Assembly (NCBI GenBank): GCA_029688905.1
Contig: JARULB010000004.1
Span: 248,001-312,000 of the forward strand
Origin: Balneolales bacterium ANBcel1
GTDB lineage: Bacteria > Bacteroidota > Rhodothermia > Balneolales > Natronogracilivirgulaceae
Direction of reading: 5' to 3'
DNA length: 64,000 nucleotides
The position numbers were made by a program, and so were the translations under genes. Position 1 is the first letter of the stretch. Every line of letters begins with the position of its first letter. This document shows, piece after piece, positions 56,741 to 64,000 of this stretch. The notes under the pieces were generated by a model, which was given only the letters and a program-made list of their open reading frames with translations, searched no databases and had not been told where the DNA came from.

Positions 56741-57586
56741 ATGAGATTTGTCCGCAGATACCATCCCTTAGTCGCACTGCTTCTGTTGATGCCGTCGGCC
56801 GCCATACTTTCCGGCTGCGACAACACCCTGGATCCGTACACCGAAAACGACCTGTTCTATTTTTCCTTTTACGGCTACCTGGATACCGCGGATGACGTAC
56901 ACTGGATCCGGGTCGTTGACCTTCAGGAGGAATCCGGGCATCGCGGCGACCCGCAGATATCGGTGACTCTCGAGCATCTGGAATCTGGAGAGCGTTTCGA
57001 GATGCAGGATTCGCTGTTTCATTTCGGGGGAGGCCGTACGGCCCGCAACTTCCGGGCGGAAGCCGAGATCCTGCCGGAATCAACCTATCGCCTTACCGCC
57101 ATCAGGGAGGATGGGGCACAGAGCAATGCCATCATTGAAACTCCGTCCGGCTTCAGGGATCCCGAGTTGCTGCAACCCCGTTTTATGCAGGATTTCGATG
57201 AGCTCACCATTTTCGATGTGGAACATCTGGCCGATGTCCAGATCCGCTTTAACACCATCCACAAGGAGTCGGGAAACGTGCGGCCTTACACCATTTCGCT
57301 CATGGATATTGTATCACCTGCAGGCGGTAACCAGCACAGCGCCTTGATCAGCCGTGACTTGATACCTCTTGCCATCCGTGGCCTGGAAGACATTCTCGTA
57401 ACTGATTGCAGAATCCATATATCCAAAGGCGGAGACGGATGGGTGGATTTCGATTCCATAGATCCCCGCATCATCGCACTTCCGAGGGGTATCTCCAATG
57501 TGGAACAGGGAACGGGCTATGTCGTGGGAGTTAAAAGCAGAACCATCGAATACGAACACGCCTCTTGTGACGATCAGGAGGACTGA
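56741..57586 (+). CDS. Lipoprotein partner of TonB receptor, DUF4249-like position
   Basis: The lipobox AILSGC (Cys26) follows a short basic head. The mature protein is beta-rich and Asp/Glu-rich with no catalytic motif I recognise. It occupies the same position after its receptor as the DUF4249-like protein at 8775-9779, and may be a shorter, divergent relative (opening NDLFYFSFYGYLDTADDVHWIRVVDL). It could equally be an unrelated lipoprotein. It starts three bases after the receptor stop, so co-transcription is very likely. Six Cys/His near the end (ASCDDQED) show no metal motif. Confidence 0.65.
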   Translation: MRFVRRYHPLVALLLLMPSAAILSGCDNTLDPYTENDLFYFSFYGYLDTADDVHWIRVVDLQEESGHRGDPQISVTLEHLESGERFEMQDSLFHFGGGRTARNFRAEAEILPESTYRLTAIREDGAQSNAIIETPSGFRDPELLQPRFMQDFDELTIFDVEHLADVQIRFNTIHKESGNVRPYTISLMDIVSPAGGNQHSALISRDLIPLAIRGLEDILVTDCRIHISKGGDGWVDFDSIDPRIIALPRGISNVEQGTGYVVGVKSRTIEYEHASCDDQED

Positions 57587-57800
57587 TCGCATAGTCGCGT
57601 GATGGAACCCGCCGGTCACCACATACATGGACGGCGGCACACATGGTTGCTTCCAACCGATTAATCCTGACCGATCTGCCGACCCGTAACAGTCGATTTC
57701 CGATGGCCGCCAGGCGGGATGGTTCACAGCAGACTCACGCTCCATTCGTTTCCACATTGCATATGGCCGATAGTTTTCAGAGATTTAGGCCTGCACGGAC

Positions 57801-57816
57801 TACTGTAGAAATGTTT
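57801..57816 (+). promoter_or_regulatory. 16-base motif upstream of metZ, shared with lat
   Basis: TACTGTAGAAATGTTT lies 14 bases before the metZ start codon. The identical 16 bases occur at 60578-60593, 24 bases before the lysine aminotransferase start. It may be a shared promoter or leader element. No clear -35 or -10 spacing was found. Confidence 0.35.
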
Positions 57817-57830
57817 CCCAATGCCAGCCG

Positions 57831-58994
57831 ATGAAAAAGAAACCTGAAACCGATGCCATCCGTTTACAGGCGGAGCGCTCCGGTCACCGCGAGCATTCCG
57901 TACCTCTCTATCTGACCTCCAGTTTTGTCTTTGACTCGGCCGAGCAGGGACGGGCGCTGTTTGCCAGCGAAGAAGAAGGCAATGTGTACAGCCGCTACAG
58001 CAATCCGAATACCGATGAATTTATTGAAAAAATGTGCCGACTTGAGGGCACCGACGACGGAATTGCCACCGCTTCGGGCATGGCTGCGGTCTTTACCAGC
58101 CTGATGGGACTGCTCAAAAGCGAAGATCACCTCCTTGTGGCCCGGTCGATATTCGGCTCCACCCACCAGATCCTCACACAGCTTCTGCCGCGCTGGAATA
58201 TCGGGCACACTTATGTCGATATCGGCAAACCGGAAACGTGGGAGGATGAAATTCGTCCGGAAACGCGGATGTTTTTCATGGAGACCCCCTCCAATCCCGG
58301 CCTGGACCTTATCGATCTGGAATTTGCCGGCAATCTGTGCCGCAAACACGGCCTGCTGTTTAACGTGGACAACTGCTTCGCCACACCCCTGCTGCAGCAG
58401 CCCGGCAGGTATGGGGCCGATCTGATCGTCCATTCGGCGACCAAGTTCATTGACGGGCAGGGCCGAACGCTCGGCGGCCTGGTGGCCGGTCGCGGAGATC
58501 TCATCGACGAGCTTCGATTCTTTGCGAGGCATGCCGGACCCGCGATGTCACCGTTCAACGCATGGGTCCTTTCCAAAAGTCTGGAGACCCTGTCGGTGCG
58601 ATTGGAGCGCCATTGCAGCAACGCCCTCCGTCTGGCGGAATTCCTGGAAGGCAACAAAGCGGTTGATTGGGTCAAATACCCTTTCCTTGCCTCCCACCCC
58701 CAGTATGACCTGGCCCGGAGACAGATGAAACTGGGCGGCGGGGTGCTGGTCTTCAATATCGCCGGAGGTTTGCCGGCGGCGCAGCGGTTCATCGACCGGC
58801 TGGAGATGCTGTCCCTTTCCGCGAATCTCGGAGATACCCGCTCGATTGTCACGCATCCGGCATCTACGACCCACTCCAAACTGACCGAAGAAGAGCGGCT
58901 TTCGGTGGGTATCACGCCGGGGCTGGTACGCATTTCGGCCGGCCTCGAGCACATCGACGACATTATTGCCGATGTGAAGCAGGCATTGGGATAA
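57831..58994 (+). CDS. metZ: O-succinylhomoserine sulfhydrylase-like trans-sulfuration enzyme
   Basis: PLP enzyme of methionine/homocysteine synthesis. It has YSRYSNPNT, TASGMAAVF, METPSNPGLDLIDL, VDNCFATPLLQQPG and the PLP-Lys segment HSATKFIDGQGRTLGG; the GQGR form favours MetZ over cystathionine gamma-synthase. The C-terminal SLSANLGDTRSIVTHPASTTHSKL is shared by the family. Length of 387 residues is normal. A 244-base leader with no recognised riboswitch precedes it. The exact substrate (succinyl or acetyl homoserine) is not certain. Confidence 0.88.
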   Translation: MKKKPETDAIRLQAERSGHREHSVPLYLTSSFVFDSAEQGRALFASEEEGNVYSRYSNPNTDEFIEKMCRLEGTDDGIATASGMAAVFTSLMGLLKSEDHLLVARSIFGSTHQILTQLLPRWNIGHTYVDIGKPETWEDEIRPETRMFFMETPSNPGLDLIDLEFAGNLCRKHGLLFNVDNCFATPLLQQPGRYGADLIVHSATKFIDGQGRTLGGLVAGRGDLIDELRFFARHAGPAMSPFNAWVLSKSLETLSVRLERHCSNALRLAEFLEGNKAVDWVKYPFLASHPQYDLARRQMKLGGGVLVFNIAGGLPAAQRFIDRLEMLSLSANLGDTRSIVTHPASTTHSKLTEEERLSVGITPGLVRISAGLEHIDDIIADVKQALG

Positions 58995-59035
58995 ACGATG
59001 TGCGGGATTTCTTTTCGATAAAAAGAATGCAGGTT

Positions 59036-59126
59036 GTTTAACGGCAAACGCATAACCGGCGTGGCTGATCAGTTAAAAAGTTAGGGCAGGAGCCTCTCAC
59101 ACGCCCGGTTGATGCGCATGTTAGGT
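59036..59126 (-). other. Integron attC-like recombination site
   Basis: Read on the minus strand: R'' ACCTAAC (59126-59120), 8 bases, extra C, six pairs, extra G, four pairs, a 36-base loop, CACG-CCGGTT-ATGCG (59063-59049), 6 bases and R' GTTAAAC (59042-59036). Arms 59049-59063 and 59100-59116 pair over 15 positions with two extrahelical bases on one arm, six pairs apart. This matches the geometry I know for attC sites such as aadA7. R'' and R' fit RYYYAAC and GTTRRRY. It ends 42 bases after metZ. Confidence 0.68.
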
Positions 59127-59153
59127 AGCCGGAAGATGAATCTTATTTGCAAA

Positions 59154-59185
59154 AATATGTCATAATAGACATATTGCTGTATGTC
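59154..59185 (+). promoter_or_regulatory. Palindromic operator of the toxin-antitoxin operon
   Basis: AATATGTC-N6-GACATATT (59154-59175) is a perfect 8-base-arm dyad. TATGTC recurs at 59180-59185 across the start codon. The hexamers begin at 59156, 59168 and 59180, exactly 12 bases apart, in alternating orientation. CATAAT at 59161 could be a -10. Autoregulation by the antitoxin is typical of such operons. Confidence 0.6.
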
Positions 59186-59510
59186 AGAAAATGATAAACC
59201 TATAGTATGGCTTCAAGTTGAAGTTAAAACCCCGCCATTCTCGCAACAAGCGCGAATTAAAGCCGGTTTTCTACTCAGAAAATTGCAAAGAGGAGAATTA
59301 ATTGAACTGCCGCTATCCCGACCGGTGCCAGGTATCGGGCAAAACTGCCATGAACTAAGGATAACTGATAAAGATAAAACCTGGCGCATCGTTTATTACC
59401 TTGAGATCGACTCAGTAGTGATTCTGGATGTATTCGCAAAAAAAACACAGAAAACGCCATCAGATGTACTTGAAAGGTGCAAAAGGAGATTGGCCTTATA
59501 CAAGCAATGA
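59181..59510 (+). CDS. RelE/HigB-type toxin (phage Gp49-like)
   Basis: Predicted ribosome-dependent mRNA interferase of a type II toxin-antitoxin pair. Features of the Gp49/HigB family are ELPLSRPVPGIGQNCHELRI, then TWRIVYYLEIDSVVILDVFAKKTQKTP, and a C-terminal basic helix RCKRRLALYKQ. Length of 109 residues is normal. The ATG lies inside an operator half-site and has no evident ribosome-binding site, so the transcript may be leaderless. Toxin precedes antitoxin, as in higBA. It lies inside the putative integron cassette. Confidence 0.88.
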   Translation: MSENDKPIVWLQVEVKTPPFSQQARIKAGFLLRKLQRGELIELPLSRPVPGIGQNCHELRITDKDKTWRIVYYLEIDSVVILDVFAKKTQKTPSDVLERCKRRLALYKQ

Positions 59511-59513
59511 GAA

Positions 59514-59858
59514 ATGAACATGGAACAGAATAAGCGAAAAAAACTGACGAGTAAAGGATTTCGGATTGGCTCAGCAGCTGAATTTCTGCAATTAAGCCCG
59601 GAAGAGGAAGCCTATATTGAAATTCGCCTGGAATTGAGCGCTCTGGCTAAAACACAACGTAAAAAACGCGGATGGACCCAAGAGCAACTTGCCAGAGCCA
59701 CGGGATCAAGCCAATCCCGTATAGCAAAACTGGAAGCAGGAGATCCGGGAACATCACTGGATTTGATGATCAAAGTGCTTTTACGACTTGGTGTATCAAA
59801 ACAGGAAATTGGCGATCTACTTTCCGGGAAACTGAAATCAGACTTGGAACCTGCCTGA
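59514..59858 (+). CDS. XRE-family HTH antitoxin
   Basis: Predicted antitoxin and repressor partner of the upstream toxin, three bases after its stop. The XRE helix-turn-helix is RGWTQEQLARATGSSQSRIAKLEAG (about residues 52-76), and the N-terminal 45 residues probably bind the toxin. Start ATG 59514 or 59520. The stop is at 59856-59858, just two bases before the 11-base cassette-end repeat. AT-rich codon use agrees with foreign origin. Confidence 0.9.
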   Translation: MNMEQNKRKKLTSKGFRIGSAAEFLQLSPEEEAYIEIRLELSALAKTQRKKRGWTQEQLARATGSSQSRIAKLEAGDPGTSLDLMIKVLLRLGVSKQEIGDLLSGKLKSDLEPA

Positions 59859-59871
59859 AAGGCTACCTAAC

Positions 59872-60150
59872 TACTTATTAACTGTTATTCTCTTTCAATT
59901 CCTCCCAGTTACGATTAAAAGACAAACCGGACGGCTCGCTGAGATGGTCGGAATGATCTTTTTATTCCTAATTACCGAAATGAAGGGCAATTTTAAAAAA
60001 ACGCTACAGAAATAGAAAACCGGGAGTTTTTGATCCAGGATTCGTTCACCGGCAGGAAGAAACTGAGACCATGAGCGTTCATCTTGGTATGCACTTGATG
60101 CAATAGAAGGAAGGGAAGTGACACTTTTGTTTGCACCAATATTTGCACCT
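59872..60150. other. Non-coding region between cassette and tRNA-fMet
   Basis: No convincing gene is present. A dyad TAACTG (59879)...CAGTTA (59917) lies beside the cassette end but does not fit an attC. TTTGCACC occurs twice in direct orientation (60130-60137 and 60142-60149), 12 bases apart. The short ORF 59895-60170 (minus) resembles no known protein. Confidence 0.4.
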
Positions 60151-60191
60151 AAAAAAGCAAAGGCTTGCAACCCAATGGATTACAAGCCTTT
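60151..60191 (-). terminator. Intrinsic terminator after tRNA-fMet
   Basis: AAAGGCTTG (60159-60167) pairs with CAAGCCTTT (60183-60191), nine pairs with a 15-base loop, and is followed on the minus strand by GC and a six-T run (60156-60151). It begins four bases after the tRNA 3' end. Confidence 0.85.
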
Positions 60192-60194
60192 TAG

Positions 60195-60267
<73 letters not shown>

Positions 60268-60617
60268 ATGTTTAGAATTATAAGGTACCGTTTTTTACTA
60301 TCCCTGTCAAGCATAAACATACGCTTTCTTTCGGGCACCGTTTTCCGGGATCCTTCGGCTTATGCTGACCGGCATTCTGCACCGCTTCCTATATTCCACA
60401 AGCCGAATTGCCGGGAACCCCGGAACCATCGGCCTGTACCGAAGGCCAACCAACCACCGGCATGGCCGGATGAACGCGTGTTCCGGCTTTTCGCAACCGG
60501 GACGGACGCCTCGCTCACAATGCCGGTTTTGGCGGGGCAATGGTTTGGTCTTCAAAATGCAAATTGGTAATTTGCGATACTGTAGAAATGTTTATTTATC
60601 ACAAAAAGAGAAGCTTC
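60268..60617. other. Region between tRNA-fMet and lat
   Basis: No gene is supported in these 350 bases. Short overlapping ORFs have no family features. The part next to lat becomes AT-rich and holds the 16-base motif TACTGTAGAAATGTTT (60578-60593), also found before metZ. AAGAGAAG (about 60607-60613) may be a weak ribosome-binding site for lat. Confidence 0.5.
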
Positions 60618-61985
60618 ATGACTCACAAACCCGGCATAACCCCCGATAAAGTTAAGGAAATACTGAACCGGCATATCCTCGCCGACGGCATGGACATGGT
60701 CCTGGATCTTGAAAAAAGTAAAGGACCCTATCTGCACGACGCCGCCGGAAACCGCTCCTACCTGGATTTCTTTACCTTTTTCGCCTCCAATCCCGTCGGG
60801 ATGAATCATCCCAAAATAGTGGATAATGAAGCTTTTCGTGAGAAAATCGGAAGGATCGCTCTTCACAACCCCTCCAATTCCGATATCTATACCCGTGAAT
60901 ATGCCGAATTCATCGACACCTTTTCGCGGATCGGCATCCCCAAAGAGATGCCCCACGCCTTTTTTGTGGCCGGCGGCGGATTGGCCGTCGAGAATGCGCT
61001 TAAAACCGCGTTTGACTGGAAAGTGCGGAAAAACTTCGAAAAGGGATACCGCCACGAGAAAGGACATATGGTCCTCCATTTCGATGAGGCCTTTCACGGG
61101 CGTACCGGCTATACCATGTCGCTGACCAACTCCCAGCCTATCAAGGTCGCCTATTTCCCGAAGTTCAACTGGCCGCGCCTGGTCAATCCCAAAATGGTCT
61201 TCCCCATGGATGAAGCCCATACGGCGCAGGTCATCGAACAGGAGCAACGGGCACTGAATCAGGCGGAACGGTACTTCGAGCAACATAAAGACGACATCGC
61301 CGCCATCATCATTGAACCGATCCAGGGCGAGGGCGGTGACAATCACTTCCGCCCCGAGTTTCACAAAGCGCTGCGCGACCTGGCCGACCGGCACGAAGCG
61401 CTGCTGATCCATGATGAGGTGCAGACCGGTGTGGGCCTGACCGGCAAGTTCTGGGCTCATGAGCATTACGTGCAGCCCGACATCCTCGCCTTCGGCAAAA
61501 AAGCCCAGGTATGCGGTATACTCGCGGGCAAGCGGGTGGATGAGGTGAGCGATAATGTCTTTAACGTCTCCTCCCGGTTGAACTCCACCTGGGGCGGCAA
61601 CCTGGTCGATATGATCCGCTTCACCCGGTACCTGGAAATCATTAAAGAGGACAACCTGGTCGATAATTCCGCAAAAACCGGTGCCTACCTGCTCGAGAAG
61701 CTCGGCTCGCTGGCGTCAGAATTTGAATTCGCCAATAATGTTCGGGGACGAGGACTCATGTGCGCGTTTGATCTCATCGATGACGCAACCCGAAGTACGT
61801 TTCTGAAGGCTACCTACGAACACGGCCTGGTTATTTTGCCCAGCGGTGAAAAAACCGTCCGCTTCCGGCCACCACTCACCATCCAGCCCGAACAGATTGA
61901 CGAAGGTATGGAGATCATCCGGAAGTCACTTGCCCAGACCTGGGAACGGTCACCTGCCCTGCGCAGCCATTTCGTGACTTCCTGA
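60618..61985 (+). CDS. lat: L-lysine 6-transaminase
   Basis: Class-III PLP aminotransferase that moves the epsilon-amino group of lysine to 2-oxoglutarate, giving aminoadipate semialdehyde. ATG 60618 (frame open from 60540) starts MTHKPGITPDKVKEIL. Motifs are LDFFTFFASNPVGMNHP, AFFVAGGGLAVENALK, FDEAFHGRTGYTMSLTN, IIEPIQGEGGDNHF, LLIHDEVQTGVGLTGKFWA and the PLP-Lys segment FGKKAQVCGI. Length of 455 residues fits the Lat family. It may feed lysine catabolism. Confidence 0.93.
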   Translation: MTHKPGITPDKVKEILNRHILADGMDMVLDLEKSKGPYLHDAAGNRSYLDFFTFFASNPVGMNHPKIVDNEAFREKIGRIALHNPSNSDIYTREYAEFIDTFSRIGIPKEMPHAFFVAGGGLAVENALKTAFDWKVRKNFEKGYRHEKGHMVLHFDEAFHGRTGYTMSLTNSQPIKVAYFPKFNWPRLVNPKMVFPMDEAHTAQVIEQEQRALNQAERYFEQHKDDIAAIIIEPIQGEGGDNHFRPEFHKALRDLADRHEALLIHDEVQTGVGLTGKFWAHEHYVQPDILAFGKKAQVCGILAGKRVDEVSDNVFNVSSRLNSTWGGNLVDMIRFTRYLEIIKEDNLVDNSAKTGAYLLEKLGSLASEFEFANNVRGRGLMCAFDLIDDATRSTFLKATYEHGLVILPSGEKTVRFRPPLTIQPEQIDEGMEIIRKSLAQTWERSPALRSHFVTS

Positions 61986-62062
61986 AACAGAACCGGCGCC
62001 GCGCAAGCAACTGACAGGGCATACTGCAGGGTACCCGAATCCGGAGACATCCCCCGATAACA

Positions 62063-64000
62063 CTATGCCTGAATGGCACGTGTCCCGGATACCGCCTCCG
62101 GCAATACTCCTTCGTAAATTGCTGTCATATCCGCTACCGGAATGTCCGCAAACTCCTCGATCACCAGGCGGTCTCCGCCAACGGTTCCGAGATGATAGGC
62201 TGGAATATCGGCCTCCTGAAACCGGTTTACCACACTTTCCAGATTCGCGGGCGATACGGTTATGAGGACCCCCGACTGCGCTTCACTGAAAAGCTGTTCG
62301 GTGGCGCTTTGTCCAGGAAGGCTCAATGACAGTTTTGCTCCCTTCCCTGAAAAGATCGCTTTTTCCATGAGCGCAACTGCCAGTCCGCCATCGGAAATAT
62401 CATGAGCCGAGACTACCAGTCCGGCCCGGATCGCTTCCAACAGCGCCTGCTGCAACTGAAGTTCGAATTCAAGGTCCAGGTCAGGCGCGTCTCCTGCTGT
62501 AATTCCATGAACATGCGACAGGTACTCGCTGCCGTCGATACCGCTGCGGGTCGCACCGATATAGAGCACTTCATCACCCTCCGACTGAAATCCGGCCGGA
62601 GTCGTATGATTGTCGCAATCCTCTATGAGGCCCAGCATTCCGATCACCGGTGTCGGGAAAATCGCCCCGACGGGGTTTTCGTTATAAAAACTCACATTGC
62701 CGCCTGTAACCGGTGTGTCAAACAGCTTGCAGGCATCTCCCATGCCGCCCACCGCTTCCTTGAACGTCCAGTAGACTTCGGGTTTGTAGGGGTTTCCGAA
62801 GTTCAGGCAGTTGGTAATCGCCATCGGTTTGCCACCGGCACAAACAATGTTGCGGGCCGCCTCGGCCACAGCGATTTGTCCCCCCTTGCGGGGATTCAGA
62901 TAAACGTAGCGCCCGTTGCAATCGGTAGCGACCGCCAGTGCCTTCTTCGTTCCCTTGATACGTACCACTCCGGCATCCGAGGGACCCGGTCCGGTAACCG
63001 TGTTGGTCCGCACCATATGGTCGTACTGCTCATAGACCCAGCGTTTGGATGCGATATTCGGGGATCCGAGCAGCTTCAGCATGGTATCCTGCAAATCGTC
63101 AACATCCACATAATCGGACAGGTCGGTGGTGCCGGTGCTTTCCAGATAGGCCGGTTTCTCGGTTTCCCTGTGGTACACAGGGGCACCGCCGCCCAGAACC
63201 AGGCTGTGCGCGGGAATATCGGCCTTGACCTGGCCGTCGCGCTTGTACACCACACGGCCCGAATCGGTTACTGTGCCGATTTCAACACAGTTCAGGTCCC
63301 ATTTGTCGAATACGGCCTTTACCTCGTTCTCACGCCCTTTTTCAGCGACGATCAGCATTCGCTCCTGGCTCTCGGAGAGCAGAATTTCGTAGGCGCTCAT
63401 ATCGGCTTCACGTAGCGGCACCTTGTCGAGATCGATATCCATGCCGGTTTCCGACTTGGCGCTCATCTCGGAACTGGAACAGCTGATGCCGGCGGCACCC
63501 ATATCCTGGATTCCCACAACCGCACCGGTTTTCAGCGCTTCGAGCGATGCTTCCAGCAGCAGTTTCTCGGTGAACGGGTCGCCTACCTGCACACTTGGCC
63601 GCTTGGCTTCGCTGGCTTCACTGATCTCTTCGGATGCAAATGTCGCCCCGTGAATACCGTCGCGCCCGGTCGAGGCACCGACAATCAACACCGGATTTCC
63701 CGGTCCGTCGGCCACCGCCGAAGCGGTCTCCCCAACTTTCACGGTGCCCACGCTCATGGCATTCACAAGCGGATTGCCCTCATAGCTTTTGTCGAAATAG
63801 ATCTCACCCGCCACTGTCGGAACACCGAAAGAATTGCCGTAATCGGCGATCCCCCTTACAACCCCATCCAGCAGATACCGCACTCTTGGCTCGCTCATGG
63901 AGCCGAACCTAAGGGAGTTCAGGGCGGCTATGGGCCGGGCGCCCATGGTAAAAATGTCGCGGTGAATTCCGCCGACACCGGTCGCCGCTCCCTGATAGGG
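62063..64000 (-). CDS. purL: Phosphoribosylformylglycinamidine synthase subunit PurL, partial
   Basis: Large subunit of the FGAM synthase of purine synthesis. The frame is open to the window end; the visible part is 645 codons of a family usually about 740, missing the N-terminus. The first visible residues are [20 protein letters not shown], then [35 protein letters not shown] and, in the C-terminal half, [29 protein letters not shown] and [16 protein letters not shown]. This is the small Bacillus-type PurL without a glutaminase domain. Confidence 0.96.
   Translation of the reverse strand, partial: PYQGAATGVGGIHRDIFTMGARPIAALNSLRFGSMSEPRVRYLLDGVVRGIADYGNSFGVPTVAGEIYFDKSYEGNPLVNAMSVGTVKVGETASAVADGPGNPVLIVGASTGRDGIHGATFASEEISEASEAKRPSVQVGDPFTEKLLLEASLEALKTGAVVGIQDMGAAGISCSSSEMSAKSETGMDIDLDKVPLREADMSAYEILLSESQERMLIVAEKGRENEVKAVFDKWDLNCVEIGTVTDSGRVVYKRDGQVKADIPAHSLVLGGGAPVYHRETEKPAYLESTGTTDLSDYVDVDDLQDTMLKLLGSPNIASKRWVYEQYDHMVRTNTVTGPGPSDAGVVRIKGTKKALAVATDCNGRYVYLNPRKGGQIAVAEAARNIVCAGGKPMAITNCLNFGNPYKPEVYWTFKEAVGGMGDACKLFDTPVTGGNVSFYNENPVGAIFPTPVIGMLGLIEDCDNHTTPAGFQSEGDEVLYIGATRSGIDGSEYLSHVHGITAGDAPDLDLEFELQLQQALLEAIRAGLVVSAHDISDGGLAVALMEKAIFSGKGAKLSLSLPGQSATEQLFSEAQSGVLITVSPANLESVVNRFQEADIPAYHLGTVGGDRLVIEEFADIPVADMTAIYEGVLPEAVSGTRAIQA

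Larger units (their letters stand above)
59042..59870 (-). mobile_element. Putative single integron cassette carrying a toxin-antitoxin pair
   Basis: On the minus strand the cassette would start TTAGGTAGCC (59870-59861) after G 59871 and end with the attC up to G 59042. The ends carry an exact 11-base inverted repeat (59120-59130 and 59861-59871). In the circular form, R'' ACCTAAC and R' GTTAGGT are perfectly complementary, as expected. The toxin and antitoxin run on the plus strand, opposite to the attC, with their own operator. The inside is much richer in A and T than its neighbours. No integron integrase is in the window, so this would be a lone or ectopic cassette. Confidence 0.6.

Noticed and set aside
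57587-57830. Possible SAM riboswitch before metZ
   Set aside because: I could not find the conserved core or a terminator with a T-run; the leader is left unannotated.
59872-59930. A second attC site after the antitoxin
   Set aside because: The dyad TAACTG...CAGTTA lacks a GTTRRRY partner and the extrahelical-base pattern, so only one attC is called.
62402-63415. 337-codon plus-strand ORF
   Set aside because: Antisense to purL; no recognisable protein features.

Overview
The window looks like a chromosomal segment from a member of the Bacteroidota/Balneolota/Rhodothermota (FCB) group. This rests on a SusC/SusD pair, two further TonB-dependent receptors with carboxypeptidase-regulatory-like N-termini, many lipoproteins with clear lipoboxes, a Rho factor with a long charged N-terminal insert, and DUF4159, GWxTD and PorW/SprE-like proteins. 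Coding density is high and few genes have strong Shine-Dalgarno sites. No species can be named from the sequence alone. Most of the window is ordinary core genome. The clearest accessory island is an AT-rich stretch of about 0.8 kb at 59.0-59.9 kb.

Layout. 1-3133 (+): thiamine synthesis, thiM (cut by the window edge), thiE, thiL, thiD. 3356-6172 (-): NfeD-type membrane protease and flotillin-like FloA. 6442-9779 (+): TonB receptor and lipoprotein pair. 9970-11868 (-): exported GH13 alpha-amylase with an operator-like dyad. 12079-18693 (+): DUF4159 protein, rpiB, glyA, tatC, a DUF255/thioredoxin-domain protein, FKBP lipoprotein. 18811-22720 (-): alanine racemase, site-2-protease-like peptidase, phytoene-desaturase-like oxidoreductase. 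22883-25538 (+): SppA and a metallo-beta-lactamase-fold hydrolase. 25723-29043 (-): rho, folC. 29137-30246 (+): pyrD. 30282-35257 (-): large TPR lipoprotein and pyruvate kinase. 35485-40995 (-): SusC, SusD and a third lipoprotein. 41353-47159 (-): GWxTD lipoprotein and an RND efflux adaptor/permease pair. 47413-53703 (-): a six-gene run of Na+ symporter, GNAT, fold-III racemase, M23 peptidase, M20 amidohydrolase and a second alanine racemase, which I read as D-amino-acid or muropeptide salvage. 53973-57586 (+): OsmC and a second TonB receptor/lipoprotein pair. 57831-58994 (+): metZ. 59042-59870: putative integron cassette. 60195-60267 (-): initiator tRNA-fMet. 60618-61985 (+): lysine 6-aminotransferase. 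62063-64000 (-): purL, cut by the window edge.

The most unusual object is the stretch between metZ and the initiator tRNA. A HigB/RelE-type toxin and XRE antitoxin pair is bounded by TTAGGTAGCC on one side and, on the other, by a sequence with the geometry of an integron attC site (R'' ACCTAAC, two extrahelical bases six pairs apart on one arm, R' core GTTRRRY). The toxin-antitoxin genes read opposite to the attC. No integrase is present, so this looks like a lone cassette at an ectopic site. Other points worth a second look are a duplicated TonB-receptor/lipoprotein arrangement, three PLP alanine-racemase-type genes, a class-2 dihydroorotate dehydrogenase with Cys where Ser is expected, a TonB_C-like domain split by an acidic insert, and several operator-like dyads.
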